A stretch of DNA of 64,000 nucleotides. Origin: UBA7960 sp964624065. Its GTDB lineage: Bacteria > Bacteroidota > Bacteroidia > Bacteroidales > UBA7960. The position numbers were made by a program, and so were the translations under genes. The DNA is taken from the NCBI GenBank assembly GCA_964624065.1, contig CAZUWF010000001.1, forward strand, positions 1 through 64,000, read 5' to 3'. Within the stretch, counting starts at the first letter, position 1, and each line of letters opens with the position of its first letter. The notes beneath the pieces are model-generated. The model worked only from the letters and a program-made list of their open reading frames with translations. It was not told the DNA's origin and made no database searches. Below are positions 52,682-61,089 of this stretch, in pieces.

Positions 52682-54274
52682 ATGCTGGTGCACCAAGATA
52701 GAGATTATCCTCAAAATACAGACAATGTGTCGATTAGACAAAAAACACTTGAGTTGAAGGAGCGTATGCAAGGCAAGCTGCAAGGCGGTGGCCAGAAGGC
52801 CATTGAGAAACAGGCTGCCCTAGGCAAACTTACCGCCCGTCAGCGCATTACATCCATTCTTGACCCCAATTCATTTCACGAATACGATCTTTTGGTTGAA
52901 CACTCGGCAAAAGATTTCGATATGGACAAGAAAAGTCTTCCGGGCGATGGGGTTATTACGGGTACCGGGACCATTAGCGGGCATCCTGTATGTATTTTTG
53001 CGCAGGATTTTACCGTGGCTGGGGGCTCGCTCGGCCGAATGCACGCCGGCAAAATTACCAAGATAATGGATCACGCTATGAAGTTAAAGATTCCTTTAAT
53101 AGGGATTAACGACTCCGGCGGGGCTCGCATTCAGGAGGGGGTAAACTCATTGGCGGGTTATGGAGAAATCTTTTATCGCAACACACAAGCCTCCGGTGTT
53201 ATACCTCAAATCTCCGTAATATTAGGCCCTTGCGCCGGTGGTGCAGTTTATTCTCCGGCACTGACCGACTTTGTTTTCGTGGTTGAGAATATTTCCAAGA
53301 TGTTCATTACCGGACCAGAGGTTATCAAATCGGTACTAGGCGAGGAAATAAGCATGGAAGACCTAGGTGGGGCAATTACCCACAGTGAAATAACTGGTAA
53401 CGCACATTTCTATGCCAAAACCGAGCTGGAGTGCTTCGAGCAGATAAAAAAACTTTGTAGTTTCATACCCTGGAACAACACAAAAAAGGCGGCACCAGCC
53501 CCAAGGCAATCGCCCAATTCACGCAAGTACAAGATTAGCAACATCATTCCAGCCGACCCTCGCGAGCCTTATGATGTAAGGGATGTGGTTAGGGCGATTG
53601 TTGACGACAGCGACTTCTTCGAAATCCATGAGCTTTTTGCGGCAAACATAGTCATTGGTTTCGGACGCATTAATGGCGAAACAGTTGGGTTTGTGGCAAA
53701 CCAACCCCTGGTTTTGGCGGGCGTCCTTGATGTTGATTCTTCTGATAAGGCAGCCCGATTTATTAGGTACTGCAACGCCTTTGGCATTCCATTGGTAACA
53801 TTGGTCGATTTGCCAGGGTACTTGCCGGGCATTGATCAGGAGCACGCAGGGGTAATTAGGCACGGCGCTAAGATCCTTTATTCTTACAGTGAGGCAACGG
53901 TGCCAAAAATCACCGTTATCCTCAGAAAAGCTTATGGCGGTGGATATATCGCCATGTGCTCAAGGCACCTTTTGGCCGATTTCGTTTTTGCATGGCCAAT
54001 TGCCGAAATTGCAGTTATGGGCCCTGAGGGAGCCGCAAATATCATCTTCAGGAGCGAAATAATGAATTCAGAGAATCCCGACGAAACACGGGCTGCCAAG
54101 GTGGAGGAATACAAGAAGAAATTTGCAAACCCTTACATTGCGGCCGCCCATGGTTACGTGGATGCAGTAATCGAACCCGACCAAACAAGAGACTTCGTGG
54201 CTCACGCGCTTGAAATTTCGGTGCTCAAGTCAGAAAAAAATCCCGCAAAGAAACATGGATTGATTCCCTTGTAG
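52682..54274 (+). CDS. Acyl-CoA carboxylase beta subunit / carboxyltransferase
   Basis: A 530-residue carboxyltransferase of the PccB/MmdA type. It moves carboxyl groups between biotin and propionyl- or methylmalonyl-CoA. Conserved elements are GKLTARQRI, FAQDFTVAGGSLGRMHAGKI, the acyl-CoA pocket NDSGGARIQEGVNSL and GPCAGGAVYSPALTDF in the N-half, and the C-half has VDLPGYLPGIDQEHAG and GGGYIAMCSRHL. A biotin carrier gene follows after 35 bases. Whether the pair works as a propionyl-CoA carboxylase or as a Na+-pumping methylmalonyl-CoA decarboxylase cannot be decided here, since neither a biotin carboxylase nor a membrane beta subunit is adjacent. Confidence 0.93.
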   Translation: MLVHQDRDYPQNTDNVSIRQKTLELKERMQGKLQGGGQKAIEKQAALGKLTARQRITSILDPNSFHEYDLLVEHSAKDFDMDKKSLPGDGVITGTGTISGHPVCIFAQDFTVAGGSLGRMHAGKITKIMDHAMKLKIPLIGINDSGGARIQEGVNSLAGYGEIFYRNTQASGVIPQISVILGPCAGGAVYSPALTDFVFVVENISKMFITGPEVIKSVLGEEISMEDLGGAITHSEITGNAHFYAKTELECFEQIKKLCSFIPWNNTKKAAPAPRQSPNSRKYKISNIIPADPREPYDVRDVVRAIVDDSDFFEIHELFAANIVIGFGRINGETVGFVANQPLVLAGVLDVDSSDKAARFIRYCNAFGIPLVTLVDLPGYLPGIDQEHAGVIRHGAKILYSYSEATVPKITVILRKAYGGGYIAMCSRHLLADFVFAWPIAEIAVMGPEGAANIIFRSEIMNSENPDETRAAKVEEYKKKFANPYIAAAHGYVDAVIEPDQTRDFVAHALEISVLKSEKNPAKKHGLIPL

Positions 54275-54309
54275 CGTTTCTTAAGACCAACTAACCCAAA
54301 AAAATCTAA

Positions 54310-54657
54310 ATGGAGAATACAAACCAAACAATGCCTGATAATGCTGGGGGTTCAGCTCCCGAAGCATTGATGATTAACGGGGTTGTTTACAAGACCACTT
54401 TCAACAATAAGTACTCCAATCGCAAAACATACGAAAAACCAAACCCGAAAAAAATAAGATCTTTCATGCCAGGAACTATAAAGGGAGTATTTTGCGAAGC
54501 TGGGCAACATGTGGCACCCGAAACCAAGTTGTGCATACTTGAGGCCATGAAAATGAAGAACATCATTTTTCCACCATTCGAGGGCATAGTCAAAGAAGTT
54601 TATGTGAAGCCTGGCCAATTGGTACCTAAAAACCATGTATTGATAGAGTTAGAATAA
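54310..54657 (+). CDS. Biotin carboxyl carrier protein
   Basis: A 115-residue biotinyl-domain protein. The biotin attachment site is EAMKM with Lys81, inside the lipoyl/biotinyl fold of about 70 residues (MPGTIKGVFCEAGQHV to VLIELE). The N-terminal 45 residues are polar and flexible, the swinging linker. It is 35 bases downstream of the carboxyltransferase gene, so the two are subunits of one biotin-dependent enzyme. Length and composition match the carrier subunits of Bacteroidota decarboxylase/carboxylase clusters. Confidence 0.92.
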   Translation: MENTNQTMPDNAGGSAPEALMINGVVYKTTFNNKYSNRKTYEKPNPKKIRSFMPGTIKGVFCEAGQHVAPETKLCILEAMKMKNIIFPPFEGIVKEVYVKPGQLVPKNHVLIELE

Positions 54658-54720
54658 ATTTAATGCAAGACGGATCAAAATTTACTCAAACAATTTGGTT
54701 TAACTAAAAAACGTCCAATA

Positions 54721-55650
54721 ATGAAGTACAACATTCTTGCGGTTTCTGTTTTGGTTGGCCTAATTGCCGTTGGCTGTGTGTCTGCCAAAAAATACAAAGA
54801 GTTGGAATCCAATTTCAACACATTAATCAACGAGAACTTCGAGCTTAAGGGCTCACTGCAAAGTGCTGAAACCAACATTCAAGATTTGGGGACAAATGTT
54901 GCCAGCCTGAGACAGGAGGTAGCCCTTTTGAAGGTTGACACTGCTCGAATGGGAAACCAAATAAGATCGCTGACAGCCGAACTGGCAAGTAACAACAAGT
55001 TATTGTCGAGCCGTGATAGAGAAACCAGGGACATTTTGGCAAGGCTGAAGTCTCGCGAGGAAGAAATAATTGCCAAGGAAGAAAACCTTAGAAGACTGAT
55101 GCTCGATTTTGAGGACAAGGAGGCCAGGGTTAGAGAATTGGAGTCAATTTTGGAGCAACAGAAGGATGATGTAAATCAGCTGAGGAATGCTGTTTCAAGT
55201 GCCTTGTTTGGTTTCGAAAACAATGGACTAACCATCGAAATAAGGAATGGAAAGGTTTACGTTTCGCTTGAAGAAAGCTTGTTGTTTGCATCGGGTAGCA
55301 CTACGGTTGACCGCCGAGGTCAGACCGCCTTAATCGAACTTGCAAAGGTATTGGAGGTAAATACCGAGATAAACATTATGATAGAAGGCCACACCGACGA
55401 TGTTCCATTGAGGTCGGGAGGTGCCATTCGCGACAACTGGGATTTGAGCGTTTTGAGGGCAACAGCCATTGTTAGAATTCTTACTTCCGGTTCAAGGATC
55501 GACCCTCAAAGGTTCATAGTGGCAGGTAGGGGCGAGTACATGCCTATTGACAATTCCAGAACCCCGGAGGCAAGGCGAAGAAACCGGCGAACCGAGATTA
55601 TCCTAACCCCAAAACTCGACGCGTTGCTCCAGATGCTGGATATGAATTAA
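54721..55650 (+). CDS. OmpA-family lipoprotein with coiled coil
   Basis: A 309-residue lipoprotein. The lipobox is AVGC with Cys19, so it should be lipidated. Residues about 25-155 are a long coiled coil with many heptads (ELESNFNTLINENFELKG, LASNNKLLSSRDRETRD). Residues about 180-300 are an OmpA-like peptidoglycan-binding domain: LFASGSTTVDRRGQTAL, IEGHTDDVPL, NWDLSVLRATAIVRIL and the basic end RRRNRRTEIILTP. It would link an envelope membrane to the wall. The spacing of 63 bases to the biotin carrier gene allows co-transcription; a strong terminator follows. Confidence 0.92.
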   Translation: MKYNILAVSVLVGLIAVGCVSAKKYKELESNFNTLINENFELKGSLQSAETNIQDLGTNVASLRQEVALLKVDTARMGNQIRSLTAELASNNKLLSSRDRETRDILARLKSREEEIIAKEENLRRLMLDFEDKEARVRELESILEQQKDDVNQLRNAVSSALFGFENNGLTIEIRNGKVYVSLEESLLFASGSTTVDRRGQTALIELAKVLEVNTEINIMIEGHTDDVPLRSGGAIRDNWDLSVLRATAIVRILTSGSRIDPQRFIVAGRGEYMPIDNSRTPEARRRNRRTEIILTPKLDALLQMLDMN

Positions 55651-55652
55651 AC

Positions 55653-55684
55653 AAAAAACCCCGTGACTTTCACGGGGTTTTTTG
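55653..55684 (+). terminator. Terminator after the OmpA lipoprotein gene
   Basis: A 12-bp stem (AAAACCCCGTGA with its complement) has a three-base loop CTT and runs of A and T on either side. It lies between convergent genes and can act on both strands. Confidence 0.88.
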
Positions 55685-55703
55685 TTTGGAGAAATCCCTT
55701 TTA

Positions 55704-56432
55704 TCAATTGGTAGATGCCAGGTACCTGTTTAGCTCCCTGGAGCTTGATCCAAAGTTGAATCCTTCGTGGACCATAAAATAATTCTCCGGATCAGCGGTT
55801 GACTTGAAGGCAAACTTTGCAATTTCGAGTTTGGACGATTCGAACGAGAACACGCTCATAAGGTGCCTTACTTGCATTGAAGTTACCCAGTTCCAAGTTA
55901 GGGCCTGTATGGCAATTTCAAGTTTATTGCTTTCAAAACTCGTGCTTTTTAGTGTGTTGAGCAATCGTGCAAACGATTGTTGAGTCATACCCATATTTTC
56001 GTTTGTGCCCCAGTTTCCGTTGTTCCATTCTCCTCCGCAGTTGTGGCTGTGGCTGACATTGTTCCCAGGGTGGTTGCTCATGGTGTATTCTTCCCTAACC
56101 ACAAACCTTCCCCTGCGGTTTATCTCACCAACAATTACCGAGGCCCTTGGTATGGTGATGTAATCTGCAAATAGGACAAGTTGATTGGTTTGCCACCTGC
56201 CGCTACGGCCACGAGCCCTCTCGGTTTTGAATATTTCGACAAAGTGCCTGCCAGGAGCAAGGTTTTTAACCACCTGGAATGTTGATTGGTTGCGAACCAT
56301 AAGGTCTCCGACTGTAATGCTAAAAGCACTCCCATCATAAAGCGATACCCTTAGTTCGGATCGACTCCGATTGTTGGCCAACAAGGTTGCTGCCAAGCTT
56401 ACCGTCAAAAAAGAAAGTAGAAGTTTTTTCAT
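55704..56432 (-). CDS. DUF4476 domain protein
   Basis: A 242-residue exported protein, started at MKKLLLSFLTVSLAATLLAN (signal peptide); an upstream in-frame extension of 15 residues is unlikely. Residues about 25-115 form a beta-rich domain with many Arg (RARGRSGRW). The C-terminal 95 residues are a DUF4476 domain with two similar helical units, FESNKLEIAIQAL and FESSKLEIAKFAF. The middle linker is rich in N, G and H. DUF4476 occurs mainly in Bacteroidota and has no known role. The gene stands alone, with no clear promoter. Confidence 0.83.
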   Translation of the reverse strand: MKKLLLSFLTVSLAATLLANNRSRSELRVSLYDGSAFSITVGDLMVRNQSTFQVVKNLAPGRHFVEIFKTERARGRSGRWQTNQLVLFADYITIPRASVIVGEINRRGRFVVREEYTMSNHPGNNVSHSHNCGGEWNNGNWGTNENMGMTQQSFARLLNTLKSTSFESNKLEIAIQALTWNWVTSMQVRHLMSVFSFESSKLEIAKFAFKSTADPENYFMVHEGFNFGSSSRELNRYLASTN

Positions 56433-56477
56433 GGCATGATCCTCCATATTTTTGTTAAACACCTCACCCATTCGCAT

Positions 56478-57175
56478 TCAATTATTGTGCCAAAGAGTTT
56501 TTGTGCAGCTAAATCCTCCATTAATGCTGGTTTGGGGCTAAAAAACTTCTAAAAGCAAACAATTAATTGCAAATTATCGGGTCGCAAACTCGCATGTAGG
56601 TTTTATTTAAAGGTTGACAAACAGCGATTGCCTGTGCCTGCGCTAACTTCTTAGTTTAAAACGAAAAAAGGGATAAAATACTGATGAACTTTGCATCTTC
56701 TTTAACGGTGCGCAAAAATGGGGCACCTCGGTTCTACAGAATTATGGGTCAACCAATTTAATGGAATAAAATTGATGCCCTGATCCTTGAATTGCAGGCA
56801 AAATACAATCGGCAATATCCCCTCCAACCCAGGTAAACTTGCCTGGCGAACCTACTATGGCGAGTATGGAAAATTTGGTTTGGTACTAACAAGTTACAAG
56901 GTTTTGGCCAAGACCCACTCCCTCCAAGTTTGTAGAGCAAGAGGCCGCAATCCCAATCGAGAGGCTAGATGCCTTGCAGTTGCCAACTAAAGGTAAATAG
57001 GCCTTAAATAGTAGGCAGAGGGTTGACCCTGATCAAAAAAATCGAAAAAGAAGGAAAAGGAGCAAATGCGAATAGCCAAACCTCCAAATAATTGAAAAAA
57101 ACCAATGTGAGATAGGCAGGATGCTTCCTTGCGATGTTCTTTAATTATGAATGATTATTCGACAATTGTATTCAA
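56478..57175. other. Long gap without recognisable gene
   Basis: About 700 bases between the DUF4476 start and the groEL terminator. Small open frames on both strands (for example 56787-56990) have no family resemblance or start context. No repeat or tRNA is seen. This is the longest empty stretch in the window. Confidence 0.5.
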
Positions 57176-57208
57176 ACAAAAAAGCCGTTTCTGTAAAGAA
57201 ACGGCTTT
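57172..57208 (-). terminator. Terminator of the groES-groEL operon
   Basis: A perfect 12-bp stem (57181-57192 and 57197-57208) with a four-base loop. On the minus strand it is followed by a T-run of six and lies 22 bases after the groL stop. Confidence 0.88.
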
Positions 57209-57229
57209 CAGGTAATTTGGGATTGACTT

Positions 57230-58864
57230 TTACATCATTCCGCCCATTCCGCCCATACCGGGGTTCATTGGCATTTCTGGTTTTTCTTCTTTTATCTCGG
57301 CAAGAACACACTCGGTGGTGAGAAGCATACTAGAAATTGAAGCGGCGTTTTCGAGGGCAACGCGGGTTACTTTTGTTGGGTCTATAACACCCGATTTGTA
57401 GAGGTTCTCGTAAACTTCAGTGCGAGCATTGTAACCGAAGTCCTCTTTACCCTCCTTAACCTTTTGAACGACTATAGAGCCTTCTATTCCGGCATTTTCA
57501 ACAATCATCCTCAATGGTTCTTCTAGTGCACGACGCACAATGGCTATTCCGGTGTTTTCGTCCTCGTTGTCGCCCTGGAGGATTTCTAGTGCTGCAATTG
57601 CCCTTATGTAGGCCACTCCTCCGCCCGGCACGATGCCTTCTTCAACCGCAGCGCGGGTTGCGTGCAGTGCATCGTCAAAGCGGTCTTTCTTTTCTTTCAT
57701 CTCCACTTCGCTGGCGGCACCAACGTAGAGTACGGCAACTCCGCCAGCAAGTTTTGCAAGACGCTCTTGAAGCTTCTCTCTGTCGTAGTCGCTGGTGGTG
57801 TTTTCCATCTGACTCTTGATTTGATTTACGCGAGCCTTTATCATATCCTTGTCGCCCTTGCCACTAACTATGGTGGTATTGTCCTTGTCAATGGTAATCT
57901 TTTCGGCCTTTCCTAGGTGCGAAAGGTCTGCGTTTTCGAGCTTGTATCCTTGCTCTTCGCTTATTACTGTGCCCCCTGTAAGTATTGCTATGTCTTCGAG
58001 CATCGCCTTGCGCCTATCTCCAAATCCGGGAGCCTTAACGGCTGCAATTTTCAACGAACCGCGGAGTTTGTTCACAACCAATGTTGCAAGGGCCTCGCCA
58101 TCAACGTCCTCGGCAATTATCAACAGGGGCCTTCCCGTTTGAACCACCTTCTCCAAGATTGGCAAGAAGTCTTTCATCGTGCTTATTTTCTTGTCGAAGA
58201 TCAAGATGAAAGGATCTTCGTAAACGACCTCCATTTTCTCGGTATCAGTAACGAAGTATGGACTAATGTAGCCACGGTCAAATTGCATTCCTTCTACCAC
58301 CTTCACGCTGGTTTCTGTTCCCTTGGCTTCTTCGATTGTGATTACACCTTCCTTTTTTACCTTCGACATTGCCTCGGCAATTAGCTTGCCGATGGAGCTG
58401 TCGTTGTTGGCCGAAATTGTTGCCACTTGCTCTACCATTTCGTTGCTGTCGCCAACTTCTTTTGATTGGCTCTTGAGGTTTTCTATAACCTTTTCAACTG
58501 CCTTGTCTATACCTCTCTTGAGATCCATAGGGTTGGCACCGGCGGTTACGTTTTTTAGACCATTGTTGAAAATTGCCTGTGCCAAAACCGTGGCAGTTGT
58601 AGTGCCGTCACCTGCCACGTCGGCAGTTTTGCTTGCGACCTCTTTAACCATTTGGGCACCCATATTTTCAATTGGGTTGGGAAGCTCTATGTCTTTGGCC
58701 ACGGTTACACCATCCTTGGTTATTGAGGGAGCACCGAATTTCTTGTCTATGATAACGTTTCTTCCCTTGGGTCCGAGGGTTACCTTTACGGCATTTGAAA
58801 GCTTGTCAACTCCAATCTTTAGGGAGCTGCGTGCATCCATTCCAAAAATAATATCTTTTGCCAT
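57230..58864 (-). CDS. groL: Chaperonin GroEL
   Basis: A 544-residue Hsp60 that folds proteins in a double-ring cavity with GroES. Conserved elements are KVTLGPKGRNVIIDK near the start, the ATP site GDGTTTATVLA (about 86-96), the apical domain with SPYFVTD and the closing GGMGGMM tail, which is normal for GroEL. It lies 28 bases after groES. Start MAKDIIFG is as in other members. No CIRCE operator is visible ahead of groES. Confidence 0.99.
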   Translation of the reverse strand: MAKDIIFGMDARSSLKIGVDKLSNAVKVTLGPKGRNVIIDKKFGAPSITKDGVTVAKDIELPNPIENMGAQMVKEVASKTADVAGDGTTTATVLAQAIFNNGLKNVTAGANPMDLKRGIDKAVEKVIENLKSQSKEVGDSNEMVEQVATISANNDSSIGKLIAEAMSKVKKEGVITIEEAKGTETSVKVVEGMQFDRGYISPYFVTDTEKMEVVYEDPFILIFDKKISTMKDFLPILEKVVQTGRPLLIIAEDVDGEALATLVVNKLRGSLKIAAVKAPGFGDRRKAMLEDIAILTGGTVISEEQGYKLENADLSHLGKAEKITIDKDNTTIVSGKGDKDMIKARVNQIKSQMENTTSDYDREKLQERLAKLAGGVAVLYVGAASEVEMKEKKDRFDDALHATRAAVEEGIVPGGGVAYIRAIAALEILQGDNEDENTGIAIVRRALEEPLRMIVENAGIEGSIVVQKVKEGKEDFGYNARTEVYENLYKSGVIDPTKVTRVALENAASISSMLLTTECVLAEIKEEKPEMPMNPGMGGMGGMM

Positions 58865-58892
58865 TTTTATTTTGATTTTTTAGGGTTCGTGA

Positions 58893-59171
58893 TTAAATGA
58901 TTGCGAAAATGTCTGACTCTCGCATGATTAAGTACTGCGTTCCATCGTACGACAATTCGGTGCCTGCGTATTTTCCGTAAAGAACTTTATCGCCAACCTT
59001 TACGGTCATTGGATTGTCTTTTGTTCCGGAACCTACAGCAACCACGGTTCCTTTTTGTGGTTTTTCCTTAGCGGTATCGGGGATAATTATTCCTCCCGAG
59101 GTTTTTTCCTCGGCAGCTGCCGGCTCAACAAGTACTCGATCTGCCAAAGGTTTGATTTTAACGTCTGCCAT
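58893..59171 (-). CDS. groS: Co-chaperonin GroES
   Basis: A 92-residue Hsp10 that caps GroEL. It opens with KIKPLADRVLVEPAAAEEKTSGG in type, with the mobile loop that binds GroEL (EEKTSGGIIIPDTAKEK), and has GDKVLYGKYAG. Length is slightly under the E. coli protein (97). It is the first gene of groES-groEL. The gap to secG (about 180 bases) contains a secG terminator, so groESL probably has its own promoter there, though I could not fix one. Confidence 0.98.
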   Translation of the reverse strand: MADVKIKPLADRVLVEPAAAEEKTSGGIIIPDTAKEKPQKGTVVAVGSGTKDNPMTVKVGDKVLYGKYAGTELSYDGTQYLIMRESDIFAII

Positions 59172-59300
59172 CTTTAATAGTTTTTATGTTAAACAAATTT
59201 GGATTAAAAAATTTCGATAATGACCATTCACAATTCGTGCCAAAGTGTTAGTGGCTTAATTTGTACGACAAATATTCAAAAAAATGAGGGTTTGGAGAAA

Positions 59301-59339
59301 AAAAATGCCAGAATGTCAGGCATTCTGGCAATGTTTTTT
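59301..59339 (-). terminator. Terminator of the secG transcript
   Basis: A perfect ten-bp stem (59306-59315 and 59321-59330) with a five-base loop is flanked by A and T runs; on the minus strand a T-run follows. It lies 25 bases after secG and separates it from groES. Confidence 0.85.
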
Positions 59340-59355
59340 TTTGAGTCTACCCAGC

Positions 59356-59691
59356 TTAATTTTCTTCTGGGGCCTCTGGCTGTTCTTGTGGGGTGGCAAT
59401 ATCGGCCGGCATTTGATCGGCCGGAATCAATTCCTTTACTCTAGAAGTATTAACGGTTTCCTGGTCAGGCCGCGGAATAACAAACGTTGCTGCCAAGGTT
59501 AGGGCAACCAACGCAATGGCCAAGGTCCAAGTGGCCTTTTCGAGGAAATCTGCGGTTTTCTTGACTCCCATCATTTGGTTGCTCGACGAAAAGTTTGAAG
59601 CAAGTCCTCCTCCTTTGGAATTTTGAACCAATACAATTAGTATCAAGAACACGCAAGCAATCACGATCAATATTGAAAACAATAGGTACAT
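59356..59691 (-). CDS. secG: Preprotein translocase subunit SecG
   Basis: A 111-residue inner-membrane subunit of the SecYEG channel. Two membrane segments are at residues about 3-22 and 56-73. Between them is the conserved loop LVQNSKGGGLASNFSSSNQMMGVKKTADFLEKATW in type. The C-terminal 35 residues are acidic and proline-rich, longer than in E. coli. The gene follows the TPR gene by ten bases and is part of the block starting at the sigma-54 activator. Confidence 0.95.
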   Translation of the reverse strand: MYLLFSILIVIACVFLILIVLVQNSKGGGLASNFSSSNQMMGVKKTADFLEKATWTLAIALVALTLAATFVIPRPDQETVNTSRVKELIPADQMPADIATPQEQPEAPEEN

Positions 59692-59701
59692 TTTGGTTTT
59701 T

Positions 59702-60355
59702 TTAGGGTTTAAGGTTAATTTTCAAGTTTTCGATTATTTTTGCAAAGTAACTGCTTTTTTCTGGATTTTTTGCTGATAATTTTTCAAAAATGTCAATTGC
59801 ATCTGCCATAAAACCTTGTTGGACATAAATTTGAGCAAGGGTTTCGGTAACAAGTGCGTTGGTTTGCCCAATGTTTCTTTCGGCCAAATTACCTGATGAA
59901 GTTTCCTTTCCGGGTGCGGAGATCCTCGGCTCATCAGCGATGAATCTTTCTATAAGATGGTGTTGGGTCATCTTTGTTTTTCCCACATCGTGCCCTTGGT
60001 TTTGGGGCAAGCTCTCTTTTGTGGAGGCACGGTCGTTAGCATCCCCGCTACCTTTGGTTTCTACCGGTTTGTCAGGGCAAAGGTTTAGGTTCCACGAAAG
60101 TGGTTTTGGCTTTAAAGGATTTGTCTTTCCTGAAATATATTCGTTGTAAATCCTTCTGTTCAAAGCAATTGCCAATGTACGCCTCGAAGCCCTTTCGAAA
60201 TCGGGGTGGTTTTGTTCGAGCAGGTACCTTGTTCGCAGGTAGGCCAATGGCTGGCTGTAGGGATGCTTTTCCCAAAGCATAATGAGATCCTTGATCATCT
60301 CGGATTCTAGATTGAAGGGATTTTCCAATAGGTGTAATAATTTCTTGGGCTCCAT
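59702..60355 (-). CDS. Tetratricopeptide-like hypothetical protein
   Basis: A 217-residue protein without signal peptide or membrane segment. Residues about 1-70 and about 165-217 are helical with TPR character (LAYLRTRYLLEQNHPDFE; LAQIYVQQGFMADAIDIFEKLSAKNPEKSSYF in type), joined by a variable polar middle. It sits between lptE (nine bases) and secG (ten bases), so it is tightly co-transcribed with envelope genes. I do not recognise a characterised family. A helper role for LPS transport or secretion is only suggested by context. Confidence 0.65.
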   Translation of the reverse strand: MEPKKLLHLLENPFNLESEMIKDLIMLWEKHPYSQPLAYLRTRYLLEQNHPDFERASRRTLAIALNRRIYNEYISGKTNPLKPKPLSWNLNLCPDKPVETKGSGDANDRASTKESLPQNQGHDVGKTKMTQHHLIERFIADEPRISAPGKETSSGNLAERNIGQTNALVTETLAQIYVQQGFMADAIDIFEKLSAKNPEKSSYFAKIIENLKINLKP

Positions 60356-60364
60356 AGTTGATGT

Positions 60365-60880
60365 TTACCAATTTACAACTGCTTGGTTAAAAATGTCGTC
60401 AACTAGGGTGTTTACAATGCCTCTAACAAGCTCGTCTTCAACCTCGGTAAGAGTCCTCTGGCTGTCAAAGTCTAAATGCCTCGAAAATGTTCTTTCAAAA
60501 TTGCCTTCGGGTTGGAGTTCGTTTTCGAAAATTACCCTCACGGCTATAGTGAGCCTATTGAGAGCTGCCTGATCGTTTCCGGTAATGGCCACGGAGGTTA
60601 CGGCATAATCTGTAATGCTTCCCTCAAAATGTAGGTGTCCTTGGCTTGGGACCAACCTTAGGTTGGTTTGCTTCATGAATTTATCCTGCAATGCATCGGT
60701 GAAAAACTGGGACAAAAAAGGGTTAACCAGCGGAGCATTGTTGGGAAAAGTAAGCACCGATATGGTTCTTGCTCCTGGAGGTATGCTGGCACCGGTAAAC
60801 GAATATATGCCGCACGACCCCAAAAGAATGGTCAGCCAAACCAACCCCACCAACTTGGTATTTAATAGCCTTGAAAACAT
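60365..60880 (-). CDS. lptE: LptE-family LPS-assembly lipoprotein
   Basis: A 171-residue outer-membrane lipoprotein. The lipobox is LGSC with Cys23. The body matches the LptE family of Bacteroidota: IYSFTGASIPPGARTISVLTFPNNAPLVNPFLSQFF in type, then strand segments and EDELVRGIVNTLVDDIFNQAVVNW at the end. LptE plugs the LptD barrel that inserts LPS in the outer leaflet. It follows the sigma-54 activator gene by about 210 bases and precedes the TPR gene by nine bases. Confidence 0.88.
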   Translation of the reverse strand: MFSRLLNTKLVGLVWLTILLGSCGIYSFTGASIPPGARTISVLTFPNNAPLVNPFLSQFFTDALQDKFMKQTNLRLVPSQGHLHFEGSITDYAVTSVAITGNDQAALNRLTIAVRVIFENELQPEGNFERTFSRHLDFDSQRTLTEVEDELVRGIVNTLVDDIFNQAVVNW

Positions 60881-61089
60881 TTTGAACTTTGAAGAGGCAC
60901 AAAATTACGAATTTGAAGCCAGAAAATAGAAGGTTGAATTAAGAAATTAAAAATCAAACCACGAGAGACAAAGGTGGAAGGTTTTGGAAACCATAACAAG
61001 CAAATGGCGAAAGTTGTGTATATAGTTGGCCTGCAAATGTAAAATACGTGTTAAAGGTGGTGAATATGCAATTGTTGTTGTTTGTTTTT

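Noticed and set aside
59172..59300. CIRCE heat-shock operator before groES
   Set aside because: No TTAGCACTC-N9-GAGTGCTAA arrangement is present on either strand.
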